DNA of 64,000 nucleotides from Erythroxylum novogranatense (GCA_029891385.1 CM057227.1:59521567-59585566), one strand, 5' to 3'; positions 10,537-22,667 are shown, numbered from the stretch's first letter. Translations and numbers: made by a program. Notes: a model not told the origin generated them from the letters alone.

Positions 10537-11628
10537 ATGCCACCTCGTAGAAGGACATGAGGAGTTTTGCAAGGATCCGTTGCACCTGACTCTCCTACTA
10601 GAGAGGAGAGGACTGATGAGTCAGTAGCCCCAAGAAATGCTGAGGCTTCTGTAGGGTTAGGCAGTGAGCCTATGATGTCGCAGTCTCAGGAATCGCCGAT
10701 TCCGCAGGAGCAAGTGCCTCAGTTTGATCCGAGGATGTTTCAGGCCTTCACTCAGGCGTTTGTTCAGGCTGTGGGCCAGATGCCATAGCCTTCTGCCTCG
10801 ACCCCAACCAAGAGGGGAAAACAGTTCGACAAGATGAGAAAGTATGGAGCAGTTGACTTCTTTGGGACAGCTGATCCTGAGGAAGCTGAGACATGGTTAC
10901 GGAGGACAGAGCGGGTATTAGATCAGATGGACTACGAGGAGGACGAGAGAGTTGTGTATGCTGCCAGTTTGTTGCAGGGATATGCTCTGCATTGGTGGGA
11001 GACTGTGCCGGACAGTCAGATGAGGCCAGTAGGGTTGGAATGGCAGGATTTTGTAGCTGCTTTCAAGAAGAAGTATCTGTCAGAAGTCTATGTGCAGCAG
11101 AAGCAGAGGGAGTTCTTGAGTCTCACTCAGAGGGAGTTCCTGAGTCTCACTCGAGAGGATATGTCGATGGCGAGTATGGCGCGGTTCACGCAGCTTGTCC
11201 CAGCGCTTGATTTGATGTTGAGTGAGGCTGCCAGATGTCGTTGTTTTGAGTCGGGACTGCACTTGGCCATTAGAGAGAAGGTTATTGTGCAGAACTTTTG
11301 TAACTTCCAGCAGTTAGTGGAAGCAGCTTTGAGAGTAGAGAATATAGAGAACATCAAGAGTGCCGTCAGCAAGAAGAGAAAGGGCAGGGAGCAGTTCAGG
11401 AGGGGAGGTAGCACTAGTACTCCTATGTCTGAGCGGAGTGCTAGGAGTTTCCCTACTCAGTCAGAGGAGAGGAGTAGTGGTGTGAGCAGATCTCGCCAGA
11501 TGAGGACTCCTACTTTTTCCCATCAGGCTTCTACGACAGGAGGCAATAGGAGAGGAGATGGGGACAGGTCATCCGCCCCTAAGTGTGAGCACTGTGGCAG
11601 TTTCCATGATGGAGAGTGTTACCATTGA
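10537..11628 (+). pseudogene. Gag of element B (capsid and nucleocapsid), with stops
   Basis: Begins ATG CCA CCT CGT AGA, the usual MPPRR start of this clade. A stop follows at 10558 and another at 10786, and the frame is then open to 11628. The capsid region has the retrotransposon gag signature: KYGAVDFFGTADPEEAETWL, LLQGYALHWWE, FVAAFKKKY, then FESGLHLAIREKV. A basic stretch (KKRKGREQFRR) precedes a partial zinc knuckle CEHCGSFHDGEC before the stop. A 24-bp tandem duplication repeats QREFLSLT. Gag would form the virus-like particle. The expected second knuckle lies out of frame after 11630. Confidence 0.92.
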
Positions 11629-11813
11629 CTGTGCATGCTTAACTGTGGGCGATGAAGGGCACAGGCTAGAGAGTGTCCTCGGTAGTCCAGGAGAGGGATC
11701 TCAGATCTGAGCTCTAGGAGGACAGAGACTATGGGTCGAGGAATGCAACAGAGGGCGGCGCGTCTTGTCGCCAAGAGGGCGAATCTTAGGGAGACCAGGA
11801 GGGTGCACCACCG

Positions 11814-12260
11814 GTGGTGTTTGCTATGACTAGAGAGGATGCAGAGGCCACTCCAGATGTTGTTACTGGTATGGTTCGATTACTTGATGATGATTTGCTT
11901 GTGTTGATTGATCCAGGTTCTACACAGTCATTTATTTCGATGAGTAGACCTATGTGTGATAGGACTGTGAGTCCGTTGGATACTCCGTTGATGGTGAGTA
12001 CTCCGATCGGTCATTATATTGTGATTAGTCAGGTGTTTAGAGGATGTGAGCTTAGTATTGGTGGAGCACTTCTAGTGGTAGATCTGATGCCACTGAAGAT
12101 GCGCGGATTGGATGTGATATTGGGTATGGATACTTTGGAGAGGTACGATGCTCGTTTGGATTATGGCGAAGGCGATGAGAATTTGATTTGGGTGATGGCA
12201 GAAGAGTGGTGTTTTCTGGGGACAGGAAAGCGAGTCCGCCAAGAATTCTTTCAGCATTGA
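11814..12260 (+). pseudogene. Retropepsin-type protease of element B
   Basis: The frame starts in FAMTREDAEATPDVVTG and carries the aspartic protease motif LIDPGSTQSFIS, in which the classical D-T/S-G is DPGS (position 2 of the triad altered, as in many plant Ty3 copies), and the second conserved loop LDVILGMDTLERYDA. It would cleave the Gag-Pol polyprotein. It is separated from gag by stops at 11626-11800 and passes into the RT leader (SALTAEKMMSKGCEAFLA) in another frame, so the polyprotein is broken. Confidence 0.9.
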
Positions 12261-12371
12261 CAGCAGAGAAGATGATGAGTAAGGGATGTGAGGCATTCTT
12301 GGCCTATGTGGTAGACTCTAGAGCTGATAGTGGAAAGTTGGAGGATATTCCAGTAGTCAGGGAATTCTCGG

Positions 12372-13238
12372 ATGTCTTTCCCGAGGAATTGCCTGGACTA
12401 CCGCCAGCTCGGGAGATTGAGTTTCGATCGAGCTTTTATGCAGTGCTACTCGATTTTGATTCCGCCTTATCGAATGGCTCCGGCGGAATTGAAAGTGCTG
12501 AAGGAGCAGTTGGAGGAGTTGTTGGAGAAGGGATATATTCGACCAAGCTCTTCGCCTTGGGGAGCTCCGGTCCTGTTTGTAAAGAAGAAAGATGGATCCT
12601 TAAGGATGTGTGTGGATTATCAGAAGTTGAATCAGGTCACGGTAAAGAACAAGTATCTGCTTCCTCGCATTGATGACCTGTTTGATCAATTGCAAGGAGC
12701 GAGAGTCTTTTCGAAGATTGATTTGAGATCGGGTTACCATCAGTTGAGGATTAAGGAGTCGGATGTGCCGAAGTCTGCTTTCAAGACTCTGTATGGGCAC
12801 TTTGAGTTTTTGGTGATGCCTTTTGGATTGACAAATGCTCCGGCAGCTTTTATGGATTTGATGAATCAGGTTTTCAAGCCATTCTTGGACCAATTTATCA
12901 TTGTCTTTATTGATGATATCTTGGTGTATTCCAAGAGTGATGAGCAACATGAGGAGCATTTGAGGATTTCTTTGCAGATTTTGAGGACCAATGAGTTGTA
13001 TGCCAAATTCGAGAAATGTGAATTTTGGCTGAGGTAGGTGTCATTTCTTGGACACGTGATCTCAAAGCAAGGAGTTCATGTGGACCCAAAGAAGATAGAA
13101 GCTGTGGTGAGTTGGGAAGCACCGAAGAGTGTAGTAGAGGTGAGGAGTTTTCTGGGTTTAGCAGGTTATTATAGAAGATTTGTGGAGAGATTTTCTATGA
13201 TATCCGCTCCGATGACGAAGTTATTGAGGAAGAATTAG
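12372..13238 (+). pseudogene. Reverse transcriptase of element B
   Basis: The leader [14 protein letters not shown] lies in the frame 12188-12460 and the core in the frame starting 12460. Seen in order: [68 protein letters not shown] and the catalytic [11 protein letters not shown] (FIDD variant of YVDD). The thumb and connection follow after an in-frame stop at 13035: [21 protein letters not shown] and [18 protein letters not shown] frameshift near 12440 and stops at 13035 and 13236 inactivate it; several are next to CG or homopolymers. Confidence 0.94.
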
Positions 13239-13685
13239 AAGTTTGTTTGGAGTGAGGAGTGTCAGAGGAGCTTCGAGGAGCTTAAGCGCAGATTGACGAG
13301 TGCTCCAATCTTGGTATTGCCTTCTGGAGATGAGGGCTATGCTGTGTACAGTGATGCTTCGAGGAAGGGCCTTGGTTGTGTTTTGATGCAGGGTGGCAGA
13401 GTGATAGCATATGCTTCGAGGTAGTTGAAGCCTTATGAGCTAAACTATCCGACGCATGATTTGGAGTTAGCAGCGGTGATCTTTGCCTTGAAGATTTGGA
13501 GGCATTATTTGTATGGAGTTCAGACTCGGATCTTCACTGATCATAAGAGTCTGAAGTATTTGTTGAGTCAGAAGGAATTGAATTTGAGGCAGAGAAGGTG
13601 GATCGAGTTACTCAAGGACTATGATCTGTTGATTGAGTATCATCCGGGCAAGGCCAATGTTGTGGTGGATGCCTTGAGCAGGAAG
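13239..13685 (+). pseudogene. RNase H of element B
   Basis: Contains the connection [18 protein letters not shown], the first catalytic segment [16 protein letters not shown], the glutamate segment [20 protein letters not shown], the segment [20 protein letters not shown], and the closing motif [17 protein letters not shown]. One in-frame stop at 13423 separates the first active-site segment from the rest. The enzyme degrades the RNA strand of the RNA-DNA hybrid. Confidence 0.93.
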
Positions 13686-15017
13686 TCTTCGATTGCTCAT
13701 ATGCGATCAGTTTATCTTCCTTTATTGGAAGAGATGGCTAAGCTTAGGATAAGTTTGAAGCAGGAGGAGTCGGAGTGCCTTCTCGCTAATTTCCGAGTGA
13801 GGCCGATTCTTAGGGAAAAGGTTAGGGATTTACAGGCTCAGGATGTGGATTTGAGTAAGCTCAGAGATGAAATTCGGAATGGCAAGATTTCTGATATAGA
13901 GGTGAGGGATGATGGACTGATGACAGTGGGCAACAGGTTGTGTATTCTGGATGTGCAGACGGTTAAAGATGAGATTATGGATGAGGCACACAATGCGCCT
14001 TATGCCATGCATCCGGGTAGCACCAGGATGTATCGAGATTTGAGAGATCATTTTTGGTGGAGAGGCATGAAGAGAGACATAGCAGAATTTGTGAGTAAGT
14101 GTCTAGTATGTCAGCAAGTCAAGGCTGAACACCAGGCACCTTCGGGCAGGTTGAGGCCATTGCCTATTCCGGAGTGGAAGTGGCAAAGGGTGACGATGGA
14201 TTTTCTGATGGGTTTGCCTAAGACCAGCAGGAGGCATGACGCCATTTGGGTGATTGTGGATCGATTAACCAAGTCCGCTCACTTTTTGGCAATTAAGCAG
14301 ACTGATCCTTTGCATGTGCTAGCAAAGAAGTATATCGATGAGATAGTGAGGTTGCATGGGATTCTGGATTCTATTGTTTCGGATAGAGATCCTCGGTTTA
14401 CTTGAGGTTTTGGGGTAGTTCATAGAAGCGTTGGGGAAGTTGCATTTTAGTACAACTTTTCACCCTCGACGGATGGTCAATCTGAGAGGACCATTCGGAC
14501 TCTTGAGGATGCTTGAACTTGTGGTGGACTTCGAGGAGCATGGGATGAGCATTTTCTGTTGGTCGAATTTGTTTATAATAATTCGTACCATTCGAGCATT
14601 CAGATGGCTCCATATGAGGCTTTGTATGGGCGGAGGTGTAGGACTCCGATCTGCTGGGATGAAGAAGGAGATAGACAATTGTTGGGACCAGATTTGATTC
14701 AGATGATGGTTGATAAAGTCAATCTGGTTAAGCAGCGACTTAAGGCAGCACAGGATAGGATGAAGAGTTATGTTGATGCCCACCGAAAGGAGATGGAATA
14801 TGAGGTCGGTGAGAAAGTGTTCCTTAAGACATCTCCTTGGAAAGGAGTACTGAGATTCGGCAAGAAAGGGAAGTTGAGTTCGAGGTATGTGGGTCCTTAT
14901 GAGATCCTTGAGAGGATTGGACCACTCGCCTATAGATTGGCGTTACCTCCGGAGTTGTCGCAGATTCATGATGTGTTCCATGTGTCCATGCTGAGAAGGT
15001 ATAGATCGGATCCTTCT
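13686..15017 (+). pseudogene. Integrase of element B, N-terminal to GPY/F module
   Basis: The zinc-binding HHCC region is visible ([18 protein letters not shown] followed by [11 protein letters not shown]), then core residues in [23 protein letters not shown] and [10 protein letters not shown] stop at 14403 and several small deletions (14420-14560) destroy the segment around the third catalytic residue, which is intact in the left copy at 3140-3300. The frame reopens at 14559 through the GPY/F module to RYRSDPS, where K is inserted at 15018. Confidence 0.93.
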
Positions 15018-15353
15018 TGGTGGACCCCACCCCCCACCCGTAGGTGTTTGCAGGTTATACTGCGGCGAGTGTTCTTGAGTTATATCATGACATCAACCTT
15101 ATCAAGGTATTGTCCTCTTTGGTCATGGGTGAGCCACGGCTCGAACCCGTGACCTCAAATTATAGCTTCCATGCTCGCCTCTTACCATTTGGCTAACTTA
15201 GCCAAATGGTAAGAGGCGGCAGCATGTGGAAGCTATAGTCTGAGGTCATGGTGAGCCGTGGCTCACCCATGACCAAAGAGGACAATATCGATTAGGTTGA
15301 TGTCACAGATAACTCAAGAAACACTCGCCTAAAGATAACTCGCAAACACCCAC
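15018..15353. repeat. Foldback with tRNA-like cores, copy 2
   Basis: Same palindrome as 3756-4086, with its centre near 15197 (CCATTTGGCTAA facing TTAGCCAAATGG). The right arm has lost the bases carrying its B box and its outermost 20 bases, so only the left arm keeps both boxes. The LTR tip repeats at 15363. Confidence 0.65.
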
Positions 15354-18300
15354 GCCTTTTAATGTTGGACCCCACCCCCACCAGATGTTTGCAGGTTATC
15401 TTGGGCGAGTATTCTTGGGTTATACCGACATCAAACCTTGAGGTCATGGGTTCGAGCCGTGGCTCACCCATGACCAAAGAGGACAATACAATCAAATAAA
15501 AGACTTAAGTAGGTTTTTTAAGTGGCCAACGAAATTTCAAGTGAGGGAGGCTTATGTGTGGTCGTTTTAGCTTAGGGAAATAAGTGTAAAAGAAGCAAGT
15601 TAGGTCATTCTTCTAGCACCATCCGAAAGCCACCAAAAGGAAGAAGAGAAGATGGAAGTTTCGGCCATTGGAGAAGAAGAAAAGGTGAGAGCTTTGGTTT
15701 TTCTTGGTTTAGGAAGGTGATTGAGAGAGTTCTCTTAGAAGAAAAAGGAAGAGGAAGAGATTATCCTCCATTAGAGTCAAGAAGAGGATGATTTCGTGGG
15801 TCTTATATTCAAGGTAAGAGTTTCGAAATTCATGGTTTGGTTGTTAGGTTTTGTCCTTCTTGCTTAATAATGGTAGTTGGAGAGATTTGTGAAGAAAACA
15901 AATGAAAGAAGAAGAGTTATGAAAGTGGAAAGAAAAAAACAGCATGCGTGGGTTTCATATAAACATGAAATTTTCAAATTTTGTTGTTTTTATGGATAGG
16001 TTTTGATGATAATGGCTTAGTTAAGGTATGAGTAAGGTGTTATTGAATTGATGTCATGTTTTTCCTTTCCGTAAAATTTTCCAGCAATGGTCTCTTTTGT
16101 TAATTAGGGTTTTATTGTGAGATTTTGCCTTTTTGCTTAATCATGGTGGTTTGATGAGTGAATATGAAGTAAAGGGAAGGTTAGGTTAGATTAAAGTCAA
16201 GGGTTTTCCATTTCTTGAAAAATTCCAGCACTTGATCTTTTAGGAAATTGTGACTTTTGTTATTCCTAAGATGGGATTTTGCTTAGTTTGGAGAGGGATT
16301 ATAGTTGTTATGAAGGTATAAGTGCAGTTATGTAAGTTTAAATCCAAGTTTTACATTCTTGAAAAACAAATTCCAGCATTAATATCTTGTGTTTAATTCA
16401 TGGTTTATGTTAGAGTTTTGTTTTCCTTGTTGAATATTGGTGGTCTAAAGAGTAGTGATGAAGGAAAGAGAAAAGAAGAAGAATACTTGAAGCTTGGAAA
16501 AAAAAAATTCCAGCATGAGTATCTTTTGGAAATTCATGGTTTTATAGATGAGTTTTGATTGGTATAGCTTAAACAAGGGTATAGGTAAAGTGAGAAAGGG
16601 GTTAAATCAAGATTTGCTCTCTTTAAAAATTTCAGCATTTGTAATCTTTGGTACATTCATGGTCTTTGCTAGAAATTTGCCTATCTTGCTTAGTTGTTTA
16701 GAAAGGGAAGTTAAAGAGGTTGTCTTTAAGAGTAAAATGGAAAAGAAGAAGGGATTTGACAAGAACGTCGCATTTTGTTGGTTAATTAGTTAAGTGTGGA
16801 TGTTAATGGTCTAAATAAAGTATGGATGAGGTTATGAAATTTTTAAATGCAAGTTTTCCCAAGCCTTAGAATTTTTCAGCATGTGTATCTTATGGTAATT
16901 AGGATTTTTATGCTTTGTTTAAGGTTAAATAAGGTAATTGAAGGCATTAAAGGAAAAGAGAAATGAGAAAGGTAAAGGAGGTGTAAGAAAATCAGCATTT
17001 GTGGGGTTCTTTAAAGCAGGAGATTGTTGAAAAGTTTGATGCTTTTGAGAAGGGTTTTGATAGTTAAAATTTAGGAATGGTATAGGCATAGTTAGGTAGG
17101 TTTTTAAGTATGATTTCTATTCTTTTAAAAATTTCAGCATTGATTCATTATGTTAATTAGGATTTTATGTCTTGATTAAGGTCCAATAAGGCATGGGAAG
17201 TAAAGGAAAGGCAATTGGACCAATCCAAGATGCTAGTAAGGAAAATTAAGGTGGGTAATTTCTTAATAATTGAGTTAATAAGCGTGTTAAAGTTTATTAT
17301 AAATGCTAACTATTGCTTTCAATGATTTACAAAGCTTGGATTAATTGCTTTTGTGATGTTTTACACTTGTATGTGGTGTGCTTTGAGTATGAGTTTTATG
17401 TTGGAATGATTGATTGAATGGTTTGTTAAATGAAAAATTATAAGTATTGGTGATTCTAGAAAATGATTGAATTATGTGATTTTGGAAAATGCCATGTTTG
17501 GCAAGTATATGTGAATTATGTGAAAATGCATGATTATGTGGGTTTGTTGTGATCCCCTCCGTTAGCAAGTGCGCACTTGTCTATATAGGCTTATGCTTTG
17601 CCGCTAAGTGGCCCAGGAGTTCCGAAATCGGACTCCCCTCTGTTCACGGCTACACATGGTCGCTTGACGGACATGTGTAGTACGTTCTGTTAGGATCACT
17701 CAAACCACTTGTATGTGATTATGTGCTGTTATGTTATGATCGTCTGGTATGCGATTATGTGTTTTTGTATGATCTTGTTGAATCTTCATTGACTTTGTCA
17801 ATTGTTTGACGTGTGGTATTTTGTAAATGAATAAATGAAACTTGAACATGGTTTTTGCTTTTTTTTTTATTAAGTTATTACCCACGGAGCCGTCGAGCTC
17901 ACCCCCCATTTTTCCCCTCAGGTAGCAAGCAAGAATCCGGGTCGTCGCATCGGGATTGAGGAAAATCCGATGCATTTTGTTGATTTAGAAGTCTCAAAGC
18001 TTTAGTTTTTTCTTTGTAAATGCAGTTTTATCTTTTTGGTTGTACTTGGGCTAAAATGCCTTGAAAGCGTTGTATTTGCTTATGTCCGTAAAAATGTAAG
18101 AGTTTTGAAGTTAAAGTGTATTGTTTGTAAGATTGAAAATGATAAAAACAAGGATGAGAGGGTATTCTTTTAGGAATTCAAATGATAAATGCCTATGATT
18201 GAGTTTTGGACTTGATGTTGAAATAATTAAATTGACATTGTTGTTGAGATTGTTGGATTGGATTGTAGTTGGATGATTAAAGATTGGGAAGATTGAAGTG

Positions 18301-19172
18301 GTTTTGTGCAGGTTTGGAGCTTGGATGGTTTAGATTTAGGATTTGGCTAGAGCATTTTTAGGAGAGATGCTGTCCAAATTTTCCTAAATTTGGGCAGCAA
18401 CTTCGCTTAAGGTTTAGACCCTCTTAGTGAGGGAATTCACTTTGGAAGTCTTCTAGAAAATTGTAGAGCATGTGAAAATCTTGAAAACGGTATAAAATGG
18501 ATCATTTTCGGACTTAAAATGAGGAAGTTATAGGGTTTGAAAGTTTTCAGATTTCTATATTCGGATTACTGTTCATTTGCATTTTGCAGAATCTTTAGAG
18601 GCATTTTCACCCTCTTAGAGACAGATTCAAGTTTTGCTTTCTTCATAGAAAATGTAGCTTATCTTTTCCTCTTATAATTTGATATATGATTTGCAATGTT
18701 TGAATATGGGAGTAAGAAGTTGTGGTCATTGGAAGATTGCTGCTACTATTCCCGAATACTGTTCATGTGGTCATTTGAGGCAGCATCTTCCTGCGTGGTT
18801 TTGTCCCTCTTAATGACATAATTGAGTCTTGTTTCCTTCATAACATATGTAGAGGGTCTTTTTATCTTTTCAGGGAGGTATGATTTGTCCGAATCGGAGT
18901 TAAGAACAAAAAGTTATGAGGGTCGAAAATTGGCATTGCACTTTTCCTTTGGTAAGTAGCTAGAAAGCAACTTTGGACCTTTTAAAGAACCGAGCTAAGT
19001 TTTGAAGTATGAAAATGGAGTTAAGATGAATAAGAATTAAAAAAAAATTATATCGGATTTTGGGATTAGAGATTGGATATTCGGTAACAGGTTATAAGAG
19101 TTCATAAGGAATCATGTGTACGTACTGAGGGAATATGTATAAGTAGTTGGGTTCCGAATACGGGATCCAACA
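15018..19172 (+). mobile_element. Solo LTR K inserted in integrase, copy 2
   Basis: 4155 bp, same insertion point and same 5-bp target duplication cttct (15013-15017 and 19173-19177) as 3756-7893, so it is a duplicate rather than an independent insertion. It ends in GGGATCCAACA. The first-exon donor is near 15813, the second donor near 17260, and the hairpin with CTCAG|G acceptor at 17883-17921. It carries no coding capacity. Confidence 0.78.
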
Positions 19173-19398
19173 CTTCTCACATTGTTCAGGCTAGTGAGGT
19201 TCAACTGAGGGATGATTTGAGCTATGAGGAGCTTCCAGTGCAGATCTTGGATACCAAAAAAAAAATCCTCAGGAACAAGACAGTTCAGTAGTCAAAGTCC
19301 TATGGAGGAATCATTCAGTATAGGAGGCTACTTGGGAGCCATTGGAAGCCATGCGGGAGAAGTATCCACATCTATTCGATGATTCAGGTAAATTTTGA
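19173..19398 (+). pseudogene. Integrase C-terminus with chromodomain-like tail, copy 2
   Basis: Continues the integrase after K: SHIVQASEVQLRDDLSYEEL, then PVQILDTKKKILRNKTVQ, a one-base deletion, VKVLWRNHS and EATWEPLEAMREKYPHLF, ending at TGA 19396-19398. Equivalent to 7894-8120. The tail identifies the Tekay/Del lineage. Confidence 0.9.
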
Positions 19399-19415
19399 GG
19401 ACGAAATTTCTTTTT

Positions 19416-19428
19416 AGAGGGGGAGAAA
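19416..19428 (+). other. Polypurine tract of element B
   Basis: agagggggagaaa, directly before the 3' LTR start TGTTAGG at 19429. Confidence 0.9.
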
Positions 19429-20074
19429 TGTTAGGCCTCGAATTTTTTTTATGATGTCATTAAGCATGAATGTTATTAATTATGTGTTTATGGCTTCATG
19501 TGATTAAATTGGGCATAATATTGGATAATTGAGTTTAAGATATGATTAAATATGGTTTAAATAAGGACTTAGAGGGTTAAATGATGTAAGGACATTTTAG
19601 GAAGATTTCTTATGTGGAATGGATTTGGGCTTAACTAAGGAGGGTATATTGGTCATTGTCCCATTCCTTAGGATTAGGTTAAGAGAAAATAGAAAAGAAA
19701 GAAAGAAAAGAGAAAAGAAGGAGAAGAGAAGGGAGGATGCCGTCGAGGAGAGGAAGAGAAGAGAAAGGAGATTTAGACATTTGACCTTTTCCGGCAGATT
19801 CGAAGCTCATTTCGGGTAAGTTAGTTTCGTTTCTTCTTGTTCTGGTTAGATCTAAACTTAGAAAATGTTGAATCGACGAGAATCGACGGTTTTAGGGTAA
19901 AAATGGTGAGATCCTTTGGGTTGATGCGTTTGTGGTTGATTTGGAGTTGAGAATGGGTTAGAAATACCTTATAAGACCTGATCTACTGTTTAGATGTGTT
20001 GGATTTGGTAAGGGGAATAATCATATTTGGGTTCTGCAGAGATCTGGGTTTCGGAGTCGAACTCCAGGCCAGAC

Positions 20075-20265
20075 GTCGCGACGTGCGTATGAATAGCGTC
20101 GCGACGTGTGAAGAAGGGAGCCACGTTGCGACGTGTAAATAATTTTACGATTATTCGTCGCGACGCGTGGAACGCAGGAGTTGTCGCGACGTGTGATATT
20201 TGTTCGCCGCGGTGAGCCTTAGGGTCGTTCGTCGCGACGAGCCTCTCTTCATCGCGGCGAGCCCC
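20075..20265. repeat. CGTCGCGACGTG palindrome array in LTR3
   Basis: Eight units at irregular 15-35 bp spacing, including cgtcgcgacgtg twice, cgttgcgacgtg, cgtcgcgacgcg, tgtcgcgacgtg, cgtcgcgacgag and catcgcggcgag. Every unit holds two to three CpGs inside a near-perfect palindrome, while the surrounding LTR is CpG-poor. Confidence 0.88.
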
Positions 20266-20520
20266 CTTTTTTCTGAAAATGGGAATTGTTCATTTTTGAG
20301 GATATCTTTGAGTATAGATGTCCGATTGAGGTGATTTCAGATTCGTTATGAATTAGAAATAAAAGGCTACACGTTCTATGAAGTTGGGAAGTTCGGAATT
20401 AGCCTTGAAGGGTTCGGAATTTTAGGAGAAGATCGGATATAGATTTTAATGCTTTATTTTGGATTCCAAGCTTTGAATATTTACTATGAATATTGATTAA
20501 ATGGAACTTGGTTGTTTTAG

Positions 20521-20590
20521 GAAACCAAGCTGACCCGATTTCATCTCAAGAAGAAGGACATTAGTGAATCGGATTCTCGAGCGATCTTAG
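20521..20590 (+). other. Putative 70-bp internal exon of the B LTR
   Basis: Preceded by a pyrimidine-rich acceptor (ggttgttttag) and followed by the donor GTGGGTAATA. The upstream donor is CGG|GTAAGT at 19816; the next acceptor is CCCTCCTCAG at 21245. LTR E has a matching GAAACCAAG...AAAG|GTGGGT segment at 29419-29446. Confidence 0.45.
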
Positions 20591-21202
20591 GTGGGTAATA
20601 TACTTATAGTGATTGTGTGATTAGGCAAATTCTTGCCTATGTATGAATATATGTTATAGATGATGCATGATTAAATGTGATGAACTGAATGATTGTAATG
20701 TCATATATGTGAAAGATTCATGGAAATTGATAGCATGACATCTTGATTTTGAGCATGTTATGCCTCGACTTCGGTCATGGCATTTTGAATAAATGCAAGA
20801 TATGAAAGACTATCTTATGATTAAACGATTATGAGCATGATTATGTGCTTTTGTTTGGGCGAGAGTGGAACCATTTCGTTCGTCACGTGCACGTGACAAG
20901 AGCCTTCTCCCGCTGCCGCTTGGGCATATGAGATCGAATGGACTCATTTCGATCGAGATGTAAACTTGGTTTCTTCCTTTTGTTTCCATGGAACCCTCGA
21001 GCCATTATGATGTGCATTTCCTATGTGAACTGTTTATTGTGAAGCATACTTTGTGACATAATTATGGATTGAATTAATCGTATTGATTGCATAAACTGTT
21101 TGAGTAGTATGTGAATACTTGAATTGAAGTCTGTATAAATATAATGTATATACATTCATATGCTGGGATTTGTGCTATTTGCCAATGGCTATAATTATAT
21201 TA

Positions 21203-21245
21203 GCCACTGAGCTGTGTAGCTCAACTCATTACTTTCCCTCCTCAG
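21203..21245 (+). promoter_or_regulatory. Conserved hairpin and splice-acceptor-like tract in LTR3
   Basis: GAGCtgtgtaGCTCA forms a short stem, followed by a pyrimidine tract ending CCTCCTCAG|GTGCAG. The same order (stem, ACCC-like run, pyrimidines, CAG) is found at 6615, 17883, 30161, 33552 (minus) and 37038 (minus). Confidence 0.5.
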
Positions 21246-21826
21246 GTGCAGAATAGGCCGACTGTTGATCTTGCGAGGCATCAGAAACTTCGAGTCAATT
21301 AGGAGCTTTGTCATAAGTTCGTATTTTGTTTGGGCCCTCCGAGCATACTCTCATGGAACATATTTCATGTATTTTGGATTTGAATTTCATTTTGTATTTT
21401 GCTACAATGGAGAATACTTGATGAATGTCTTTAAATTTGCAAACGTATGAAATCCCCATGATTACGGGGTCTTAAATTCGTGGCTGCTAATGTTATGGCA
21501 ATGTATGTGTGTAGCGAATGATCGTTTTGTGTATGTATGTCTGTTATGTGACTCGCCATTATGGTTATGTATAAATGTTGGGATCGGGTCTGCGGTTTAG
21601 GAGCTCGACACGGGCGCGATCTGAGGGGTCGCCTCGGGATTTAGGGATCTGGGGCCCGGGCCCAACAAAACTCATCAAGCGAGTGTGAGGGAGAGGGAAG
21701 TACATCAGAAGGGGATTGGGGTCGGTCGGACTTGCTAGCGTTCTTAGTTCGAGGCATTATCTTGCAAACAAAAAGAAACAGAACAGAAAAATCAATAGAG
21801 AGTTAAGTAAAAATCATCCTCCTCGT

Positions 21827-22465
21827 CGCGACGTGTGGGCAGACGTCGCAGCGAGACAAAGTCCTCGACCAGACGTCGCGATGTGCAAAAGCAGACGTCG
21901 CGACGAGAAAAGGTACTTCGTACGTCGCGACGAGGCAATGCATTCGTCGCGGCGTATGGTAATTTCTAGACGCATCGCGGTGAGCAATCGCTCGTCGTGA
22001 AAAACCTAACTCAAAACCATTAACAAGGAAGACGAAAAACAGGAAAACGAAGGACAATGGAACACTTATAGAGATCAAAGACGCAAGAAAGGAGACGACA
22101 GGAACGGCGGGCACTGCTGAACAACCGAGAAAATAGAGATAGCTAGAGCTGGAACGGCAGAAACAAAGCGGGAGAGAAGAAAATGATTGGGAAGAGAAGA
22201 GGAATAGACAGCGAAAGGAGGTGGACGGTCGCAAGGTGAAAAGACAAAAAAGGGCTCCGGATAAAGGCAAAGACCGCAGGATAGAAGGGGCAACAAAGGT
22301 ATTTCAACCGATGGGACGTCGCGGTGTCAGAATGTGCCACGTCGCGACGTAAGCGCCAAAAGAAATGAGATACGTCATGACGTATAAATGAAAATACGTC
22401 ACGACGTAGACGTTAAAGAAAAATAAGGTACTTCGTGACGTATAAATTAAAATACGTCGCGACGT
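21827..22465. repeat. CGTCGCGACGT palindromes in the D 3' region
   Basis: Two clusters (21827-21985 and 22314-22465) with about a dozen copies of ACGTCGCGACGT or close variants, flanking about 330 bp of purine-rich sequence. The word is the same as in the LTR of element B, which belongs to a different clade, and as in D's own LTR at 26975-27055. The antisense frame at 21803-22270 is a by-product of the purine-rich stretch. Confidence 0.85.
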
Positions 22466-22653
22466 GTCTGCCCGAAAAGAAAATAGAAACACAAACCTGA
22501 CTTAATCCAGAAACAATCAATCTCACATAAATCAATCCTTCCACCAATGTCATGCTTCTTCAGAAAGATGTAAAGCTAACAAAGTGAAAGTAATTTATTC
22601 GAACAATGAACAGAAATCCTACCTACTACAAATTAATCTCTCGGTTGGGTTTC

Positions 22654-22667
22654 TCCCCCACACTTAA
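22654..22667 (-). other. Internal polypurine-tract-like motif of D
   Basis: Minus strand reads ttaagtgtggggga, the classical purine tract of Athila-like elements, about 90 bases after the protein stop. It is far from any 3' LTR here. D' has the same motif in three places. Confidence 0.6.

Larger units (their letters stand above)
8151..21667 (+). mobile_element. Tekay/Del-type Ty3/gypsy element B with nested K
   Basis: Full architecture: 5' LTR 8151-10360, decayed tRNA-Met site, gag, protease, RT, RNase H, integrase with chromodomain-like tail, polypurine tract 19416-19428, 3' LTR 19429-21667. It totals 13.5 kb, of which 4155 bp is the K insertion. Two LTRs that agree closely apart from CG-adjacent indels suggest a recent element, yet gag and pol contain several stops and frameshifts. 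It sits in the Athila-like element D, whose sequence follows directly at 21668. Confidence 0.92.
19429..21667 (+). repeat. 3' LTR of element B (LTR3)
   Basis: 2239 bp, starting TGTTAGGCCTCG and ending GGGCCCAACA. It matches LTR2 along its length apart from small CG-adjacent indels and a different last 15 bases. The next bases, aaact, are D sequence and would be the target duplication; the partner copy lies outside the window. Confidence 0.93.
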
